Shown: positions 33,801-43,904, numbered from the stretch's first letter. The stretch: DNA of 64,000 nt from Kitasatospora sp. NBC_01246 (GCF_036226505.1 NZ_CP108484.1:5828001-5892000); one strand, 5' to 3'. The notes: generated from the sequence alone by a model not told the origin. A program made the numbers and translations.

Positions 33801-34026
33801 CTGGAACACGCTCCCGGTCGGGCTCACGCTGAGCGCCGACACCGCGTACTGGCTGGTCTACAACAGCAACGGGACGGGTGCTTCGGTCAACAACATGAAC
33901 TACTCCACCGGCCCGACCGGCTCGGGCGCCTACAGCAACGCGGTGGTGCCCTTCGGCACCTGGCCGGCTGAGTTCGGACCGGCGGTGAAGGACACGCTGC
34001 GGTACTCGCTCTACGGCTCCTACTGA
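30880..34026 (+). CDS. large secreted multidomain polysaccharide-deacetylase-like protein
   Basis: Secreted 1048-residue protein from ATG 30880 (GGGGGG upstream). Signal peptide about 1-41. Domains in order: a beta-sandwich-like module (about 44-190), a Pro linker, a ThuA/amidotransferase-like domain (about 214-330), a NodB-like deacetylase region with TGDDH (468-472) and GVHVTTN (528-534) as probable metal motifs, a Big_5 Ig-like module starting at DTTPPAV (about 786-885), and a second copy of the N-terminal module (about 898-1048). The two terminal modules share APNN, GGSPG, LTAxxWNT and TAYWLxYNSNG. Likely acts on an extracellular glycan; substrate and activity are inference. It follows the sugar importer by about 100 bp and may be functionally linked. 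Confidence 0.75.
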   Translation: MAGTGIRAGVGRRGRLGGLLAALTTAVAVVAGPAAAPAAAATVTLGSTAVGPSTDSGDSNHLNASRYVTGAAGGTVSSVSVYVGAVDAAPNNRFQAALYRDNGGSPGALLAGSATATLTADSWNTVPLTADLAANTAYWLAYNSNGGSAAVNNLRYSPGGTSVYGNGGRAFGSWPADFGAVTSSGLSFSIYATYTAEQTPPPPPPGAGPGAEGPILLVTSQANPYTRYLAEILKAEGLNDYRTVDISAVTGSVLASADVVLLGEMPLTAAQAALFTTWTDGGGRLVAMRPDKQLAPLFGLTPTAGTRADAYLKVDTSAAPGAGITGDTMGYHGAADLYALNGATTVAALYADAATATANPAVTLRTAGSGRAAAFSYDLARSVVQTRQGNAAWAGQQRDGTDGYEASEMFFGTGGRPDWNDLDKALIPIADEQQRLLANLITLLDSARKPLPRFWYFPRDVKAVVVMTGDDHGVGGTAGRWDGYTAQSPPGCSVANWECVRGSSYIYTDDPLTPAQAQAYTDQGFEVGVHVTTNCRPWGSASALQGYYADQLSSWRAKYPSLPNPSSSRTHCVEWDDWATQAKTKLANGIRLDTDYYFYPSNFTKDRPGYFNGTGQIMRFADADGSVIDEYQATTQLTDESGQSYPGTITTLLDAAYGGTGYYAALTANIHTDFAASAASDAIITAAKARGVPVVSGRQMLTWLDGRNGSAFTKLAWSGGSLTFDITGGANGLRAMLPVSAASGTLTGISSGGRSVPYRIETVKGVAYAFFDGAVGSYAASYGRDTTPPAVTGTTPAGGATGVAAGTAVRFSFGEPLDQASVTASTVTLRTAAGAAVAGSVAYDGAANGVVFTPSAPLALTTGYTASVQGVRDTSGNALAGPYAISFTTGGAPPRTLGNAVVGSLIDDTDSHHLNGSRVTTGASPVPLTALSVHTGPVSAAPNNQYQLAVYTDAGGSPGTLVAATGSGTLTANAWNTLPVGLTLSADTAYWLVYNSNGTGASVNNMNYSTGPTGSGAYSNAVVPFGTWPAEFGPAVKDTLRYSLYGSY

Positions 34027-34063
34027 CGGCCCGACCCGCCCGCACCCGCGGCACGGCGCCCCC

Positions 34064-34110
34064 GGGGCGCCTCTGTCACAGCCTTGTGACGGAGGCGCCC
34101 CAGGGTTTTT
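34064..34110 (+). terminator. rho-independent terminator
   Basis: 17-bp stem (34064-34080 with 34085-34101, one GU pair), GCCT loop, followed by AGGGTTTTTT. Ends the deacetylase transcript. Confidence 0.9.
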
Positions 34111-34224
34111 TGAACCTGTTCAGAATGGTCTACAGTCGGCGTCAGTCGCGGCGCCCAGGCGCCTGCCGGCGGACTGCCCCGTGGGCTGCTTCCGCATGCC
34201 CGCAGACCCTTCGAGGGGGAACTC

Positions 34225-35937
34225 ATGCCCGGTCACTCCACACCCGCCCCGGCCGGCGGACCGTCCGGATCCGACCCGTACCGCGCTCCCGGCGGCCCGG
34301 GGCGGCAGTCGGGCCCCCAGCATGCCGAGTCCGCTCCCGGCCCGGCCGCTCCCGGCGCGTCCTGGCCGGGAGCGGCCGACGGCACGAACCCCTACCGCGC
34401 GCCGGGCCGCCCCGTCCCGTCGCCCTTCTCGTGGCTGCGCCCCAGCGACCCCGGCCCCAAGGCCCCGGCCACGCCCCGGGTGCTCGCGGCCGCCCTGGTG
34501 ACCGGCCTGCTGGTCTCCCTGCTGGTGAACCGCGGACTCGGCGTCAACCTGCTGATCTGCGGCGTGGCCGCCGCCGTCGGGGCCGGCCTGGCGGCCCGCT
34601 CGGCCGGTCGCCGGGTGCGCGGCTGGACGCTCCTCTGGAGCGCGCTGGCGCTCGCCCTGCTCGCCGTCCCGGCACTCTCCGACGCCGGCTGGCCGACGAT
34701 GCTGTCGACGCTCTGCGCCCTGGGCCTGGCCTCGCTCGCGCTGCACGGCGGACGCCGCTGGGCGGGCGTGCTGCTCGCGCTTCCCGGCATCCTCTGGCAG
34801 CTGGTGCCCGGTCTGGGCTGGGCCGCCGCCGCCCTGCGCCGCATCAGCCCGGCCGGCCGGGGCAGGGTCGCCCCGGTCCTGAAGGCGGTCCTGGTGGCCG
34901 GGGTGCTGCTGGCCGTCTTCGGCTCGCTGTTCGCCAGCGCCGACGCCGCCATGGCCGACGTCCTGGAGGCGCTCATCCCGGACCTGGACCTGGGTGAGTT
35001 CCCGCTGCGCGCGGTGCTGTTCGTCCTCGGCACGGTCATCGCGCTGGGCTTCGCCCACATCGCGGCGGGCCCGCGCCGCTGGGACCGCACGGTGGTCCGG
35101 CCGGGCCGCGAGCGCGGCCGGCTGGAGTGGGCGCTGCCGCTGGTCGCGCTCAACCTGATGTTCGGCGCCTTCACGCTGATCCAGGCCGTGGTGGTGCTCG
35201 GCGGCCGGGACTCGATCGTGCGGAACACCGGGATGAGCCGTTCCGAGTACGCCCGGCAGGGCTTCTGGCAGCTGACCGCCGTCACCGTGCTGACCCTGGT
35301 CGTGGTGGGCGTCGCCAAGCGCTGGGCGCCGCGCAGCACCGCGGCGGACCGCCGGCTGGTCCGCATCCTGCTCGGCGCGCTCTGCCTGCTCACCCTCGTC
35401 GTGGTCGCCTCGGCCCTCGGCCGGATGTGGTTCTACGTCGACGCCTCCGGGCTGACCAGGCTCCGGCTCTGGGTGCTGGTGGTCGAGGTCTGGCTGGGCG
35501 TCGTCTTCCTGCTGCTGATCACGGCCGGGCTGGTCCGCTCGGCGGCCTGGCTGCCGCGCGCCGTGGTGCTCAGCGGCATGCTGACGGCCGCGGTGTACGG
35601 ACTGATGGGGCCGGACGCGATCATCGCCGAGCAGAACGTGGCCCGCTTCGAGCGGACCCAGCAGATCGACCTGCGCAACGTCCGGGACCTCTCGCTCGAC
35701 GCCGTCCCGGCCCTGGACCGGCTGCCGAAGGACTACCGGACCTGCGCGCTGGAGCTGATGCGGACCCAGGCAGAGGAGCCCGTGCCCTGGTACGCGACCA
35801 ACCTCGCGGCCACCCGCGCGCGGGACATCCTCGCCGAGCGTCCGCCGCTGGACGAGGTGTCGGCGGCGGGCGACGCCTGCGCCCGGGCGGGCCTGTGGGA
35901 CGGGTACCGGGAGGGCGGGGGCGCCGAGCGGCGGTGA
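34225..35937 (+). CDS. DUF4153/DUF4173-type polytopic membrane protein
   Basis: 570-residue integral membrane protein with a roughly 85-residue Pro/Gly-rich cytosolic N-terminus (two DPYRAPG/NPYRAPG repeats) and about a dozen hydrophobic segments, followed by a soluble C-terminal tail with conserved Arg and Cys (DYRTCALELM). ATG at 34225 has GAGGGGGAA upstream. Resembles DUF4153/DUF4173 proteins; the biochemical function of that family is unknown. A TTGAAC...TACAGT element at 34110-34136 is a possible promoter but its 15-bp spacer is short. Confidence 0.75.
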   Translation: MPGHSTPAPAGGPSGSDPYRAPGGPGRQSGPQHAESAPGPAAPGASWPGAADGTNPYRAPGRPVPSPFSWLRPSDPGPKAPATPRVLAAALVTGLLVSLLVNRGLGVNLLICGVAAAVGAGLAARSAGRRVRGWTLLWSALALALLAVPALSDAGWPTMLSTLCALGLASLALHGGRRWAGVLLALPGILWQLVPGLGWAAAALRRISPAGRGRVAPVLKAVLVAGVLLAVFGSLFASADAAMADVLEALIPDLDLGEFPLRAVLFVLGTVIALGFAHIAAGPRRWDRTVVRPGRERGRLEWALPLVALNLMFGAFTLIQAVVVLGGRDSIVRNTGMSRSEYARQGFWQLTAVTVLTLVVVGVAKRWAPRSTAADRRLVRILLGALCLLTLVVVASALGRMWFYVDASGLTRLRLWVLVVEVWLGVVFLLLITAGLVRSAAWLPRAVVLSGMLTAAVYGLMGPDAIIAEQNVARFERTQQIDLRNVRDLSLDAVPALDRLPKDYRTCALELMRTQAEEPVPWYATNLAATRARDILAERPPLDEVSAAGDACARAGLWDGYREGGGAERR

Positions 35938-35995
35938 GCCGGCCCGGCGGGCCGTGCCGCCGTGCGGCGCGGGGGCCGGAGGTGGCCCGACGCGC

Positions 35996-36034
35996 GAGGG
36001 CCGGCCGGGAGCGGTGAGCTCCCGGCCGGCCCTC
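35996..36034. terminator. bidirectional terminator
   Basis: Perfect 17-bp stem, 35996-36012 with 36018-36034, GGTGA loop, between convergent genes. Confidence 0.85.
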
Positions 36035-36093
36035 GTGGTGTTCCGCGGTCGGTGCGGAGTCCGGACGGTCCGCCGTCGGCGGCCGCTCCGACC

Positions 36094-36167
36094 GGTGTCG
36101 CGTCGGCGCCGCGTCACTGCGGTGTCGGGCTCGGTGTCGCGTCGCTGCGGTGTCGGTGTCGCGTCAG
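36094..36167. repeat. GGTGTCGCGTC direct repeats
   Basis: GGTGTCGCGTC occurs three times (about 36094, 36139 and 36150), interleaved with CTGCGGTGTCG, running up to the 3' end of the MFS gene. Short degenerate repeat, no coding role. Confidence 0.6.
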
Positions 36168-37711
36168 TGCATCGCGATGCCGGAGGTGTTCGACGCCAGG
36201 TCCTCCGCCTTGGCCCTGATCACGGTGACCGCGACCACCAGGGCGAGCCCGGCGAGCACCGCGCCCACGATGAAGCCGTGCGAAATGCCATGAGCGAGTA
36301 CCTGGTTGGCCGCGTCGGTGCCCTTGGGGAACTCCTTCTTCTCCAGGAACGCCGCCTTCTGCTCCGGCGTGGCCGAGGCCATGAAGCCGGGCAGCTGCAC
36401 CTTGGCCTCCGCGGTGGCGTAGTGCGCGAACACCGTGGTGAGGATCGACAGGCCCAGCGACCCGCCGATCTGCTGCATCGAGTTGAGCAGGCCGGACGCG
36501 GCGCCGGTGTCCTCGCCGGCCACCCCGGCGACCGCGAGCAGCATCACCGGGACGAAGGTCAGACCCATGCCGAAGCCGAACACCACCGTGGGGCCGAGCA
36601 CCCCGTCGATGTAGCCGCTGTCCGCGTTCATCTGGGTCAGCCAGGTGAGCCCGATGGTGACGAACAGCGCACCCCCGGCCATGAACGGCTTCGGGCCGTA
36701 CTTGGCCTGGAGGGTGGAGGCGACCTGCGCGGCGATGATGATCGACACGCTGATCGGGAGGAAGGCGAAGCCGGCCTTCAGCGGGCTGTAGCCGAGGGGT
36801 CCCTGCACGAAGAGCGTGACGTAGAAGAAGATGCCGAACATGGCCGCGGCCAGGCAGAGCATCATCACCAGGCCACCGGTGCGGTTGCGGTTGGCGAACA
36901 GGTGCAGCGGGGTGATCGGCTGCGCGGTGCGGTTCTCGATCACCAGGAACGCGGCCACCAGCAGCACGCCGGCCGCGAAGGAGCCGAGCGTCACCGGGTC
37001 CGTCCAGCCGTCCGAGGCGGCCCGGATGAATCCGTAGACCAGGCTGACCAGCCCCAGCGTGGAGGTGAGCGCACCGGGCAGGTCGAAGCGGCCGGCGCGG
37101 CGCTCCGACTCCGCGATGTAGCGCGGCGCGGCGACGGCGATCAGGATCGCGATCGGCACGTTGACGAAGAACACCCAGCGCCAGTCGAGGTACTCGGTCA
37201 GCACGCCGCCGGCCAGCAGGCCGATGGCCGCGCCCGAACCGGCCACCGCCGAGAAGACCCCGAAGGCCTTGTTGCGTTCGGGCCCTTCGTCGAAGTTGGT
37301 GGCGATCAGGGCGAACGCGGTCGGCGAACATATCGCGCCGCCGATGCCCTGGAGCGCGCGGGCGGCGAGCAGCATGCCGCCGTCCTGCGCGAAGCCGCCG
37401 AGCAGCGAGGCCAGCCCGAACAGCAGCGTGCCGGCGATGAACACCCGGCGACGGCCGAGGATGTCGCCCGCGCGGCCGCCGAGCAGCAGCAAGCCACCGA
37501 AGGTCAGCGTGTAGGCGTTGATCACCCACGACAGGTTGGTGGTGGAGAAGTTCAGCGCGTCCCTGATCTGCGGCAGCGCGATGTTCACGATGGTGGCGTC
37601 GAGGACGACCATCAGCTGCGTCGCGGCGATGACGGTCAGGGTGATGCCCTTGCGCCTGCCCTGGCTGCCTTGCGGCGGAGAGTTCTTGCTGAGCGTGTCG
37701 GAGATAGCCAA
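36164..37711 (-). CDS. MFS drug exporter, DHA2/EmrB-QacA family
   Basis: Proton-driven multidrug exporter of 515 residues with 14 predicted membrane segments. TTG start at 37711 with AGGGGG upstream on the minus strand. Diagnostic blocks: VVLDATIVNIALPQI in helix 1, and GRAGDILGRRRVF in the first cytosolic loop. Divergent from a TetR-family gene, with two matching palindromes between them, the normal arrangement for a repressed efflux pump. The substrate cannot be inferred. Matches the position of SCO5810 from memory. Confidence 0.92.
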   Translation of the reverse strand: MAISDTLSKNSPPQGSQGRRKGITLTVIAATQLMVVLDATIVNIALPQIRDALNFSTTNLSWVINAYTLTFGGLLLLGGRAGDILGRRRVFIAGTLLFGLASLLGGFAQDGGMLLAARALQGIGGAICSPTAFALIATNFDEGPERNKAFGVFSAVAGSGAAIGLLAGGVLTEYLDWRWVFFVNVPIAILIAVAAPRYIAESERRAGRFDLPGALTSTLGLVSLVYGFIRAASDGWTDPVTLGSFAAGVLLVAAFLVIENRTAQPITPLHLFANRNRTGGLVMMLCLAAAMFGIFFYVTLFVQGPLGYSPLKAGFAFLPISVSIIIAAQVASTLQAKYGPKPFMAGGALFVTIGLTWLTQMNADSGYIDGVLGPTVVFGFGMGLTFVPVMLLAVAGVAGEDTGAASGLLNSMQQIGGSLGLSILTTVFAHYATAEAKVQLPGFMASATPEQKAAFLEKKEFPKGTDAANQVLAHGISHGFIVGAVLAGLALVVAVTVIRAKAEDLASNTSGIAMH

Positions 37712-37795
37712 GTTAGTGCCCCCTGCTGGCTACTGCTTCGTATGCTGTGGACTCGAGGTCCAGTGCGTTCCCGCGGCGTCCCGCGGGCTATGAAG

Positions 37796-37809
37796 GAACG
37801 GGATCGTTC
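37796..37809. promoter_or_regulatory. TetR-type operator 1, GAACG-N4-CGTTC
   Basis: GAACGGGATCGTTC, perfect 5-bp arms. One of two identical-pattern dyads in the MFS/TetR divergent promoter, 85 bp from the exporter start. Confidence 0.65.
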
Positions 37810-37841
37810 ACTAGCCTGGACGATATCCTGGGCGAGATTGT

Positions 37842-37855
37842 GAACGCAAGCGTTC
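37842..37855. promoter_or_regulatory. TetR-type operator 2, GAACG-N4-CGTTC
   Basis: GAACGCAAGCGTTC, perfect 6-bp arms, centre 46 bp from operator 1 and only 16 bp before the TetR start codon, positioned for autorepression. Confidence 0.7.
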
Positions 37856-37871
37856 CCTAAGGTTGGTGACG

Positions 37872-38690
37872 ATGGATCAGTTGGTACGGCGCCAGGCGGC
37901 AGAACGGCCGGGCGGCCGGGCGGCCGAGCGGCCCGTCGAGCGGCCGCGCGACCAGGTCGCGGACCGGGCGGGCGAGCAGCTCCCGGGGTCGGCGGAGGGA
38001 GCCGTGGAGTGCCCGGCGGAGGGCGGTCCGGCCGTGCCCGTGCCGAGGGTCGTCGTCCCGGTGGCCGGGCCGGCGTCGCACTGTCCGATGAAGGTGGCCG
38101 CCGAGGTGCTGTCCCGGCCGATGCGGCGCCGGGGCAAGGAGCTGGAACGCGCGATCTTCGAGGCCGTGCTCGACCAGCTCACCTCCGGCGGATTCGCACG
38201 GCTGACGATGGAAGGCGTCGCCGGGGCCGCGCGGACCGGGAAGGCCGCGTTGTACCGGCGCTGGGCGTCCAAGGTCGAACTCGTCATCGACGCCCTGGAC
38301 TCCACTCTGCCACGGCCCTCCGACACCCCCGACCTCGGGTCCGCCCGTGCCGAATTGCTGCTGCTCATCCAGGGTTTCACCGAGGCGATGAACTCCCGGT
38401 CGGGTGGTGCCATGCACGCGTTGATGGCCGAGCTGGAGCACGAGCAGGCGGAGCTGTTCAAGGACTTCATCGTCCAGCGGGTGGTCGAGCCGACCAAGGA
38501 CACGATCCTGGAGATCCTGCGGCGGGGAGCGGAGCGCGGCGACGTCCGGCCCGGCGCGGTCAGCCCGCTGGTCGCCGACGTGGCGCCCGCGATGCTGATG
38601 TACCGGGTCAAGGTCTGCGGCCGGCAGCTCGGGCGCGGATTCGCCGTCGAGCTGGTGGACGAGGTCCTGGTGCCGCTGATCCGCCGCTGA
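37872..38690 (+). CDS. TetR family transcriptional regulator
   Basis: Probable repressor of the divergent exporter. ATG at 37872 has AAGG 9 nt upstream; TTG 37863 and GTG 37866 are in-frame alternatives, and ATG 38088 would remove a basic, low-complexity N-terminus of about 70 residues. The HTH reads LTMEGVAGAARTGKAALYRRW; the C-terminal ligand domain has the conserved GAMHALMAELEHE and IVQRVVEPTKD blocks of TetR_C_11-like proteins. The N-terminal extension (repeated AERP/VERP) is unusual for TetR proteins. Confidence 0.88.
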   Translation: MDQLVRRQAAERPGGRAAERPVERPRDQVADRAGEQLPGSAEGAVECPAEGGPAVPVPRVVVPVAGPASHCPMKVAAEVLSRPMRRRGKELERAIFEAVLDQLTSGGFARLTMEGVAGAARTGKAALYRRWASKVELVIDALDSTLPRPSDTPDLGSARAELLLLIQGFTEAMNSRSGGAMHALMAELEHEQAELFKDFIVQRVVEPTKDTILEILRRGAERGDVRPGAVSPLVADVAPAMLMYRVKVCGRQLGRGFAVELVDEVLVPLIRR

Positions 38691-38755
38691 CGCGCGCTGC
38701 CGGGGGCGGGGGCGGGTCCGGGTGGTGTGCCTGGCGGCCGGGGCGCCAGGTCGCC

Positions 38756-38834
38756 GGGGGCCGGGGGCCGGCTGGTCGGGGCGGCTCCGGGCGGCGGGGG
38801 CCGGGGGCCGGCTGGTCGGGGCGGTTCCGGGCGG
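38756..38834. repeat. 39-bp direct repeat upstream of rnhB
   Basis: Two copies, 38756-38794 and 38796-38834, differ at one base (GGCTCC versus GGTTCC). G-rich on the plus strand with several GGGG runs, so G-quadruplex formation is conceivable. It lies just before the rnhB promoter/RBS region. Confidence 0.85.
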
Positions 38835-38873
38835 GGCTTACGCTGGAGGTTGCCCCAGCCGAAGGACTCCGCG

Positions 38874-39584
38874 ATGCCCATCGTTCCGCCGACGCACTCC
38901 GTCGAGCGCTCGCTGCGCCGGGCCGGCGCCAAGATCGTCGTCGGTCTCGACGAGGTCGGGCGCGGCGCCTGGGCCGGACCGGTCACCGTGGGTGCCGCCG
39001 TCACCGGGCTGCGCAAGCCCCCGGAGGGCCTGACCGACTCCAAGCTGCTGACCGAGCTGCGCCGCGAGGCGCTGGCCCCCGTCCTCGCCGACTGGGTCAC
39101 CGCGTACGCGCTCGGCCACGCCTCCGCGCTGGAGTGCGACGAGCTGGGGATGACCGCGGCGCTGCGGCTGGCCGCCGTGCGCGCCCTGGAGGCGCTGCCG
39201 GTCGAACCGGACGCGGTGATACTCGACGGCAAGCACGACTACCTGGGCGGCCCGTGGCGGGTACGCACGGTCATCAAGGGCGATCAGTCCTGCATCTGCG
39301 TGTCGGCGGCCTCGGTGCTCGCCAAGGTCCACCGCGACGGACTGATGACCGAACTCGGCGAGACCTGCCCCGAGTACGGTTTCGCCGACAACGCCGGCTA
39401 CCCCTCCCCGGTGCACCGCACCGCGCTGGAGGAGTTCGGCCCCACCGAACAGCACCGGCTCTCCTGGGCCTACCTGGACGGGCTGCCCCGATGGCGCCAC
39501 CTGAAGCGGACCAGGGCCGTCGTCGGTGTCGGCGGACCGGGCTCGGCGGGTCCCGCGGACGAGCAGTTGACGCTCGGTTTCTGA
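38874..39584 (+). CDS. rnhB: ribonuclease HII
   Basis: Removes ribonucleotides and RNA primers from DNA. ATG at 38874, GAAGGA 7 nt upstream. The 236-residue protein begins with the family signature GLDEVGRGAWAGPV (about 24-37, catalytic D26/E27), then DSKLL, ILDGKHDYL and the C-terminal SPVHRTAL and HRLSWAYL blocks. Full length for actinobacteria. Confidence 0.96.
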   Translation: MPIVPPTHSVERSLRRAGAKIVVGLDEVGRGAWAGPVTVGAAVTGLRKPPEGLTDSKLLTELRREALAPVLADWVTAYALGHASALECDELGMTAALRLAAVRALEALPVEPDAVILDGKHDYLGGPWRVRTVIKGDQSCICVSAASVLAKVHRDGLMTELGETCPEYGFADNAGYPSPVHRTALEEFGPTEQHRLSWAYLDGLPRWRHLKRTRAVVGVGGPGSAGPADEQLTLGF

Positions 39585-39595
39585 CGTTTCGTCGT

Positions 39596-39637
39596 CCATT
39601 GACCCGGGTGGGGGCGGAAGGCTTCCGTGCCCAATGG
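39596..39637. other. nested inverted repeat after rnhB
   Basis: CCATTG (39596-39601) and CAATGG (39632-39637) flank a perfect inner hairpin CGGAAG-G-CTTCCG (39615-39627). Could end the rnhB transcript or act upstream of the next gene. Confidence 0.4.
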
Positions 39638-39684
39638 GTGGGGCGCCCGTGCGCGCCCGACCGGCATTTGATAGATATCCGGGT

Positions 39685-40368
39685 ATGCCTGTCTTCCCCG
39701 AGGAGCCGGAGATTCACGAGAGCCTCCCGGGCCCCGGCGTTCCCTTCCCCCGCGAGTCGGACGCACAAGCCCCCCGTACGCCTGCCTCCGGCAGCGCGAC
39801 TCCTTCCGCACCGTCGACCGTCACCGCAGCCCCGGCCCCGGTGCCGGGCCAACGACCCGCACCCGCGCGCCCGGCGCCGCCGGGCGCCGGGCGCCCGGGG
39901 CCGCAGCCCCGGCCGGGCGGGATCCCCAAGCCCGGCCCGCGCCGTCCGGCGCCCGCGGCACCGCAGGTCGCGGTCCAACTCCTGTCCGCCACCGCCGCGC
40001 AGGCGCTGGAGCGCGCCGACGAGGCGGTCGACCGGCTGCTGGACTCCGGCCGCGACCCGGGCGCCGTCCTGGTGCTGACGGTCGGCGAACCGCACCCCTG
40101 GCAGCGGCACGAACTCTCCTTCGGCGAGGAGCGCTACTGGGCGCAACTCGCCGAGGGGGGCGACGTGTTCTACGCGGACGCCGCGCTGACCCGGCCGGCC
40201 CGCCGTGCCGTGGTCGTGCTGGTGGTCAACGGCGGCAGCGCCGACCGTGCCGCCAAGGCGTTCACCGAGGCGCGCGGCCGGGCGGCCGAGCTCCTGGTGG
40301 TCTGCGGTGACGCCGGCCCCGCCGCCGAGGCCGCCGGTGTACCGGCCGGCCGCCCCGTGTCCGCCTGA
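39685..40368 (+). CDS. conserved hypothetical protein between rnhB and recQ
   Basis: 227 residues from ATG 39685. First about 110 residues are Pro/Ala/Gly-rich and disordered; the C-terminal half is a compact alpha/beta domain with LSATAAQALERADEA, VLVLTVGEPHPWQRHELSFG and VVVLVVNGGSADRAAKAF. No catalytic motif recognised. The start has no good ribosome site and the 15 bases before it are unusually AT-rich (TTGATAGATAT), which would suit a near-leaderless transcript. Similar proteins occur at this place in streptomycetes (recalled). Confidence 0.7.
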   Translation: MPVFPEEPEIHESLPGPGVPFPRESDAQAPRTPASGSATPSAPSTVTAAPAPVPGQRPAPARPAPPGAGRPGPQPRPGGIPKPGPRRPAPAAPQVAVQLLSATAAQALERADEAVDRLLDSGRDPGAVLVLTVGEPHPWQRHELSFGEERYWAQLAEGGDVFYADAALTRPARRAVVVLVVNGGSADRAAKAFTEARGRAAELLVVCGDAGPAAEAAGVPAGRPVSA

Positions 40369-40383
40369 CACCCGTCGACCCTT

Positions 40384-40411
40384 GGGCCCGGCACCACCAG
40401 GTGCCGGGCCC
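40384..40411. terminator. hairpin terminator
   Basis: Perfect 12-bp stem GGGCCCGGCACC with GGTGCCGGGCCC, ACCA loop, 15 bp after the preceding stop; between convergent genes. Confidence 0.8.
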
Positions 40412-40513
40412 GACCCGTTCCGTTCCGACCCGTGCCGCCACCTGTGGGCGTGCCCGCGGCGCCCGGGCCCCGAAGCACGGGTGGGCGGCGGCCCGTTGCC
40501 TGAGGGCGCGGCC

Positions 40514-41182
40514 TCAGTAGGTGCCGGTGCGCCGGCCGGGCTCGATCGCGGTGACCCGTGCGCCGGTCCACGGGCGATCGGACTGGCGCAGTGGGCGCTG
40601 CCCCCGAGCGCTCTCCAGTGCAGGGCGGGGCGGCAGCTCGGTCACGGTGTGGACCGGCCCGTCCGCCCACGAGCCCGAGTGCGGATTGCGTCCGCTCCGG
40701 CCGTCGGCGAGGATCTGCCAGCCCGCCGGGGTCAGCGTGAGGTACGAACCGCAGCGCAGTCCGTGCAGGGCGGCCGCGTCCTGCAGGGCCCACATCCAGG
40801 CGCCGTCCTGGGCCGTCCAGCCCGCCGAGCCCTCCCGGCAGCGCAGCAGCACGGCCGTTCTGGCCGGAGTGGTCCGGCGCAGGTCGTGCGGGGTGACCTG
40901 CCGCAGGTGCGCCAGGAGGGCGTTGCGGTGCTCCCAGCCGTCGGTGTGGCGCGGCCGGGGAACGAAGGACGCCGAGGCGTTCAGCCGGTGTGAGGCGTCC
41001 AGCACGGTGACCACGACCGTGCCGGGCTGCGGCAGGTGGCGCCGGTGCAGTTCCAGGACGAACTCGCGCGGGTCGCGCAGCGACGGGATCCCCGAGGCGG
41101 CCCATGTCTCCAGGTCGCACACCCGTCTGGGCTCCGAACCCCGGGCGAGGGGATACTGACCTCGGCCGATACCGTTGATCAC
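40514..41182 (-). CDS. conserved hypothetical protein
   Basis: About 222 residues from GTG 41182, which has GGAGG immediately upstream (3-nt gap, shorter than usual); the frame is open further upstream to 41368. Sequence shows an N-terminal half with VVVTVLDASHRLNASASF and HTDGWEHRNALLAHLRQVTPHDL split by loops, and a C-terminal region with LYLTLTPAGWQ-like content (SYLTLTPAGWQILADG). The first block loosely recalls RadC/JAB-type proteins but no metal triad is evident. Function unknown. Confidence 0.6.
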   Translation of the reverse strand: MINGIGRGQYPLARGSEPRRVCDLETWAASGIPSLRDPREFVLELHRRHLPQPGTVVVTVLDASHRLNASASFVPRPRHTDGWEHRNALLAHLRQVTPHDLRRTTPARTAVLLRCREGSAGWTAQDGAWMWALQDAAALHGLRCGSYLTLTPAGWQILADGRSGRNPHSGSWADGPVHTVTELPPRPALESARGQRPLRQSDRPWTGARVTAIEPGRRTGTY

Positions 41183-41660
41183 GATCCTCCTTCCCGACCC
41201 ACGGATGCGCGGGTACGTGTGTACGCCGGAGCCCTGGTCCAGCGGACCGGGTTCCGGGTACGGTCCAATTCTCAGGGCAGCGGGGGTGGAGCGGCAATGA
41301 TGAAATGATGAACGCCGCCCGAAAGCCAACGTTCTGCCGGATATATTCCCCCTCGGCGTGACCGTCACCCACGGCTCGCGAGGCGGTGATCCGGAGCATC
41401 CGAAGGCCGGTGCGGAGTACTTTTCGCATGGTCGCCCCTTCCTTTGCCCGGTCGGTGCCGCCGGTTCCCGCAGATCGTCCGCGCTGCGCCCGCATTACTC
41501 CATTCAGGTGTAGGTCAGTGCCGGAACCCCCAGGCTCCGTCACCGTCTTCCCGCCGATCACGAGCGCAGTCCCACCTCGCTCCGCTCGTTCCGGCCCGCT
41601 TCGCACCTCCCGGTCGGCCCCGGCTCCCCGCTCGCCGGAGCCCCGCGTACCCCCCCCGGC
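41183..41660. other. 478-bp intergenic region
   Basis: No convincing gene. Contains the palindrome GTGAC-C-GTCAC at 41358-41368, an AT-rich patch (ATATATTCC, 41341-41349) that may hold the promoter of the minus-strand gene downstream, and a hairpin GGCTCC/GGAGCC (41622-41627 with 41637-41642) that may end recQ. A minus-strand ATG at 41429 has a good ribosome site but its frame runs into the neighbouring gene. Confidence 0.5.

Positions 41661-43904
<2,244 letters not shown>

Noticed and set aside
41183..41429. Minus-strand small ORF starting at 41429 (MRKVLRTGLRML) with a GGAAGGGG site
   Set aside because: Good start signals, but the frame continues far into the neighbouring gene with shadow-type composition and has no early stop.
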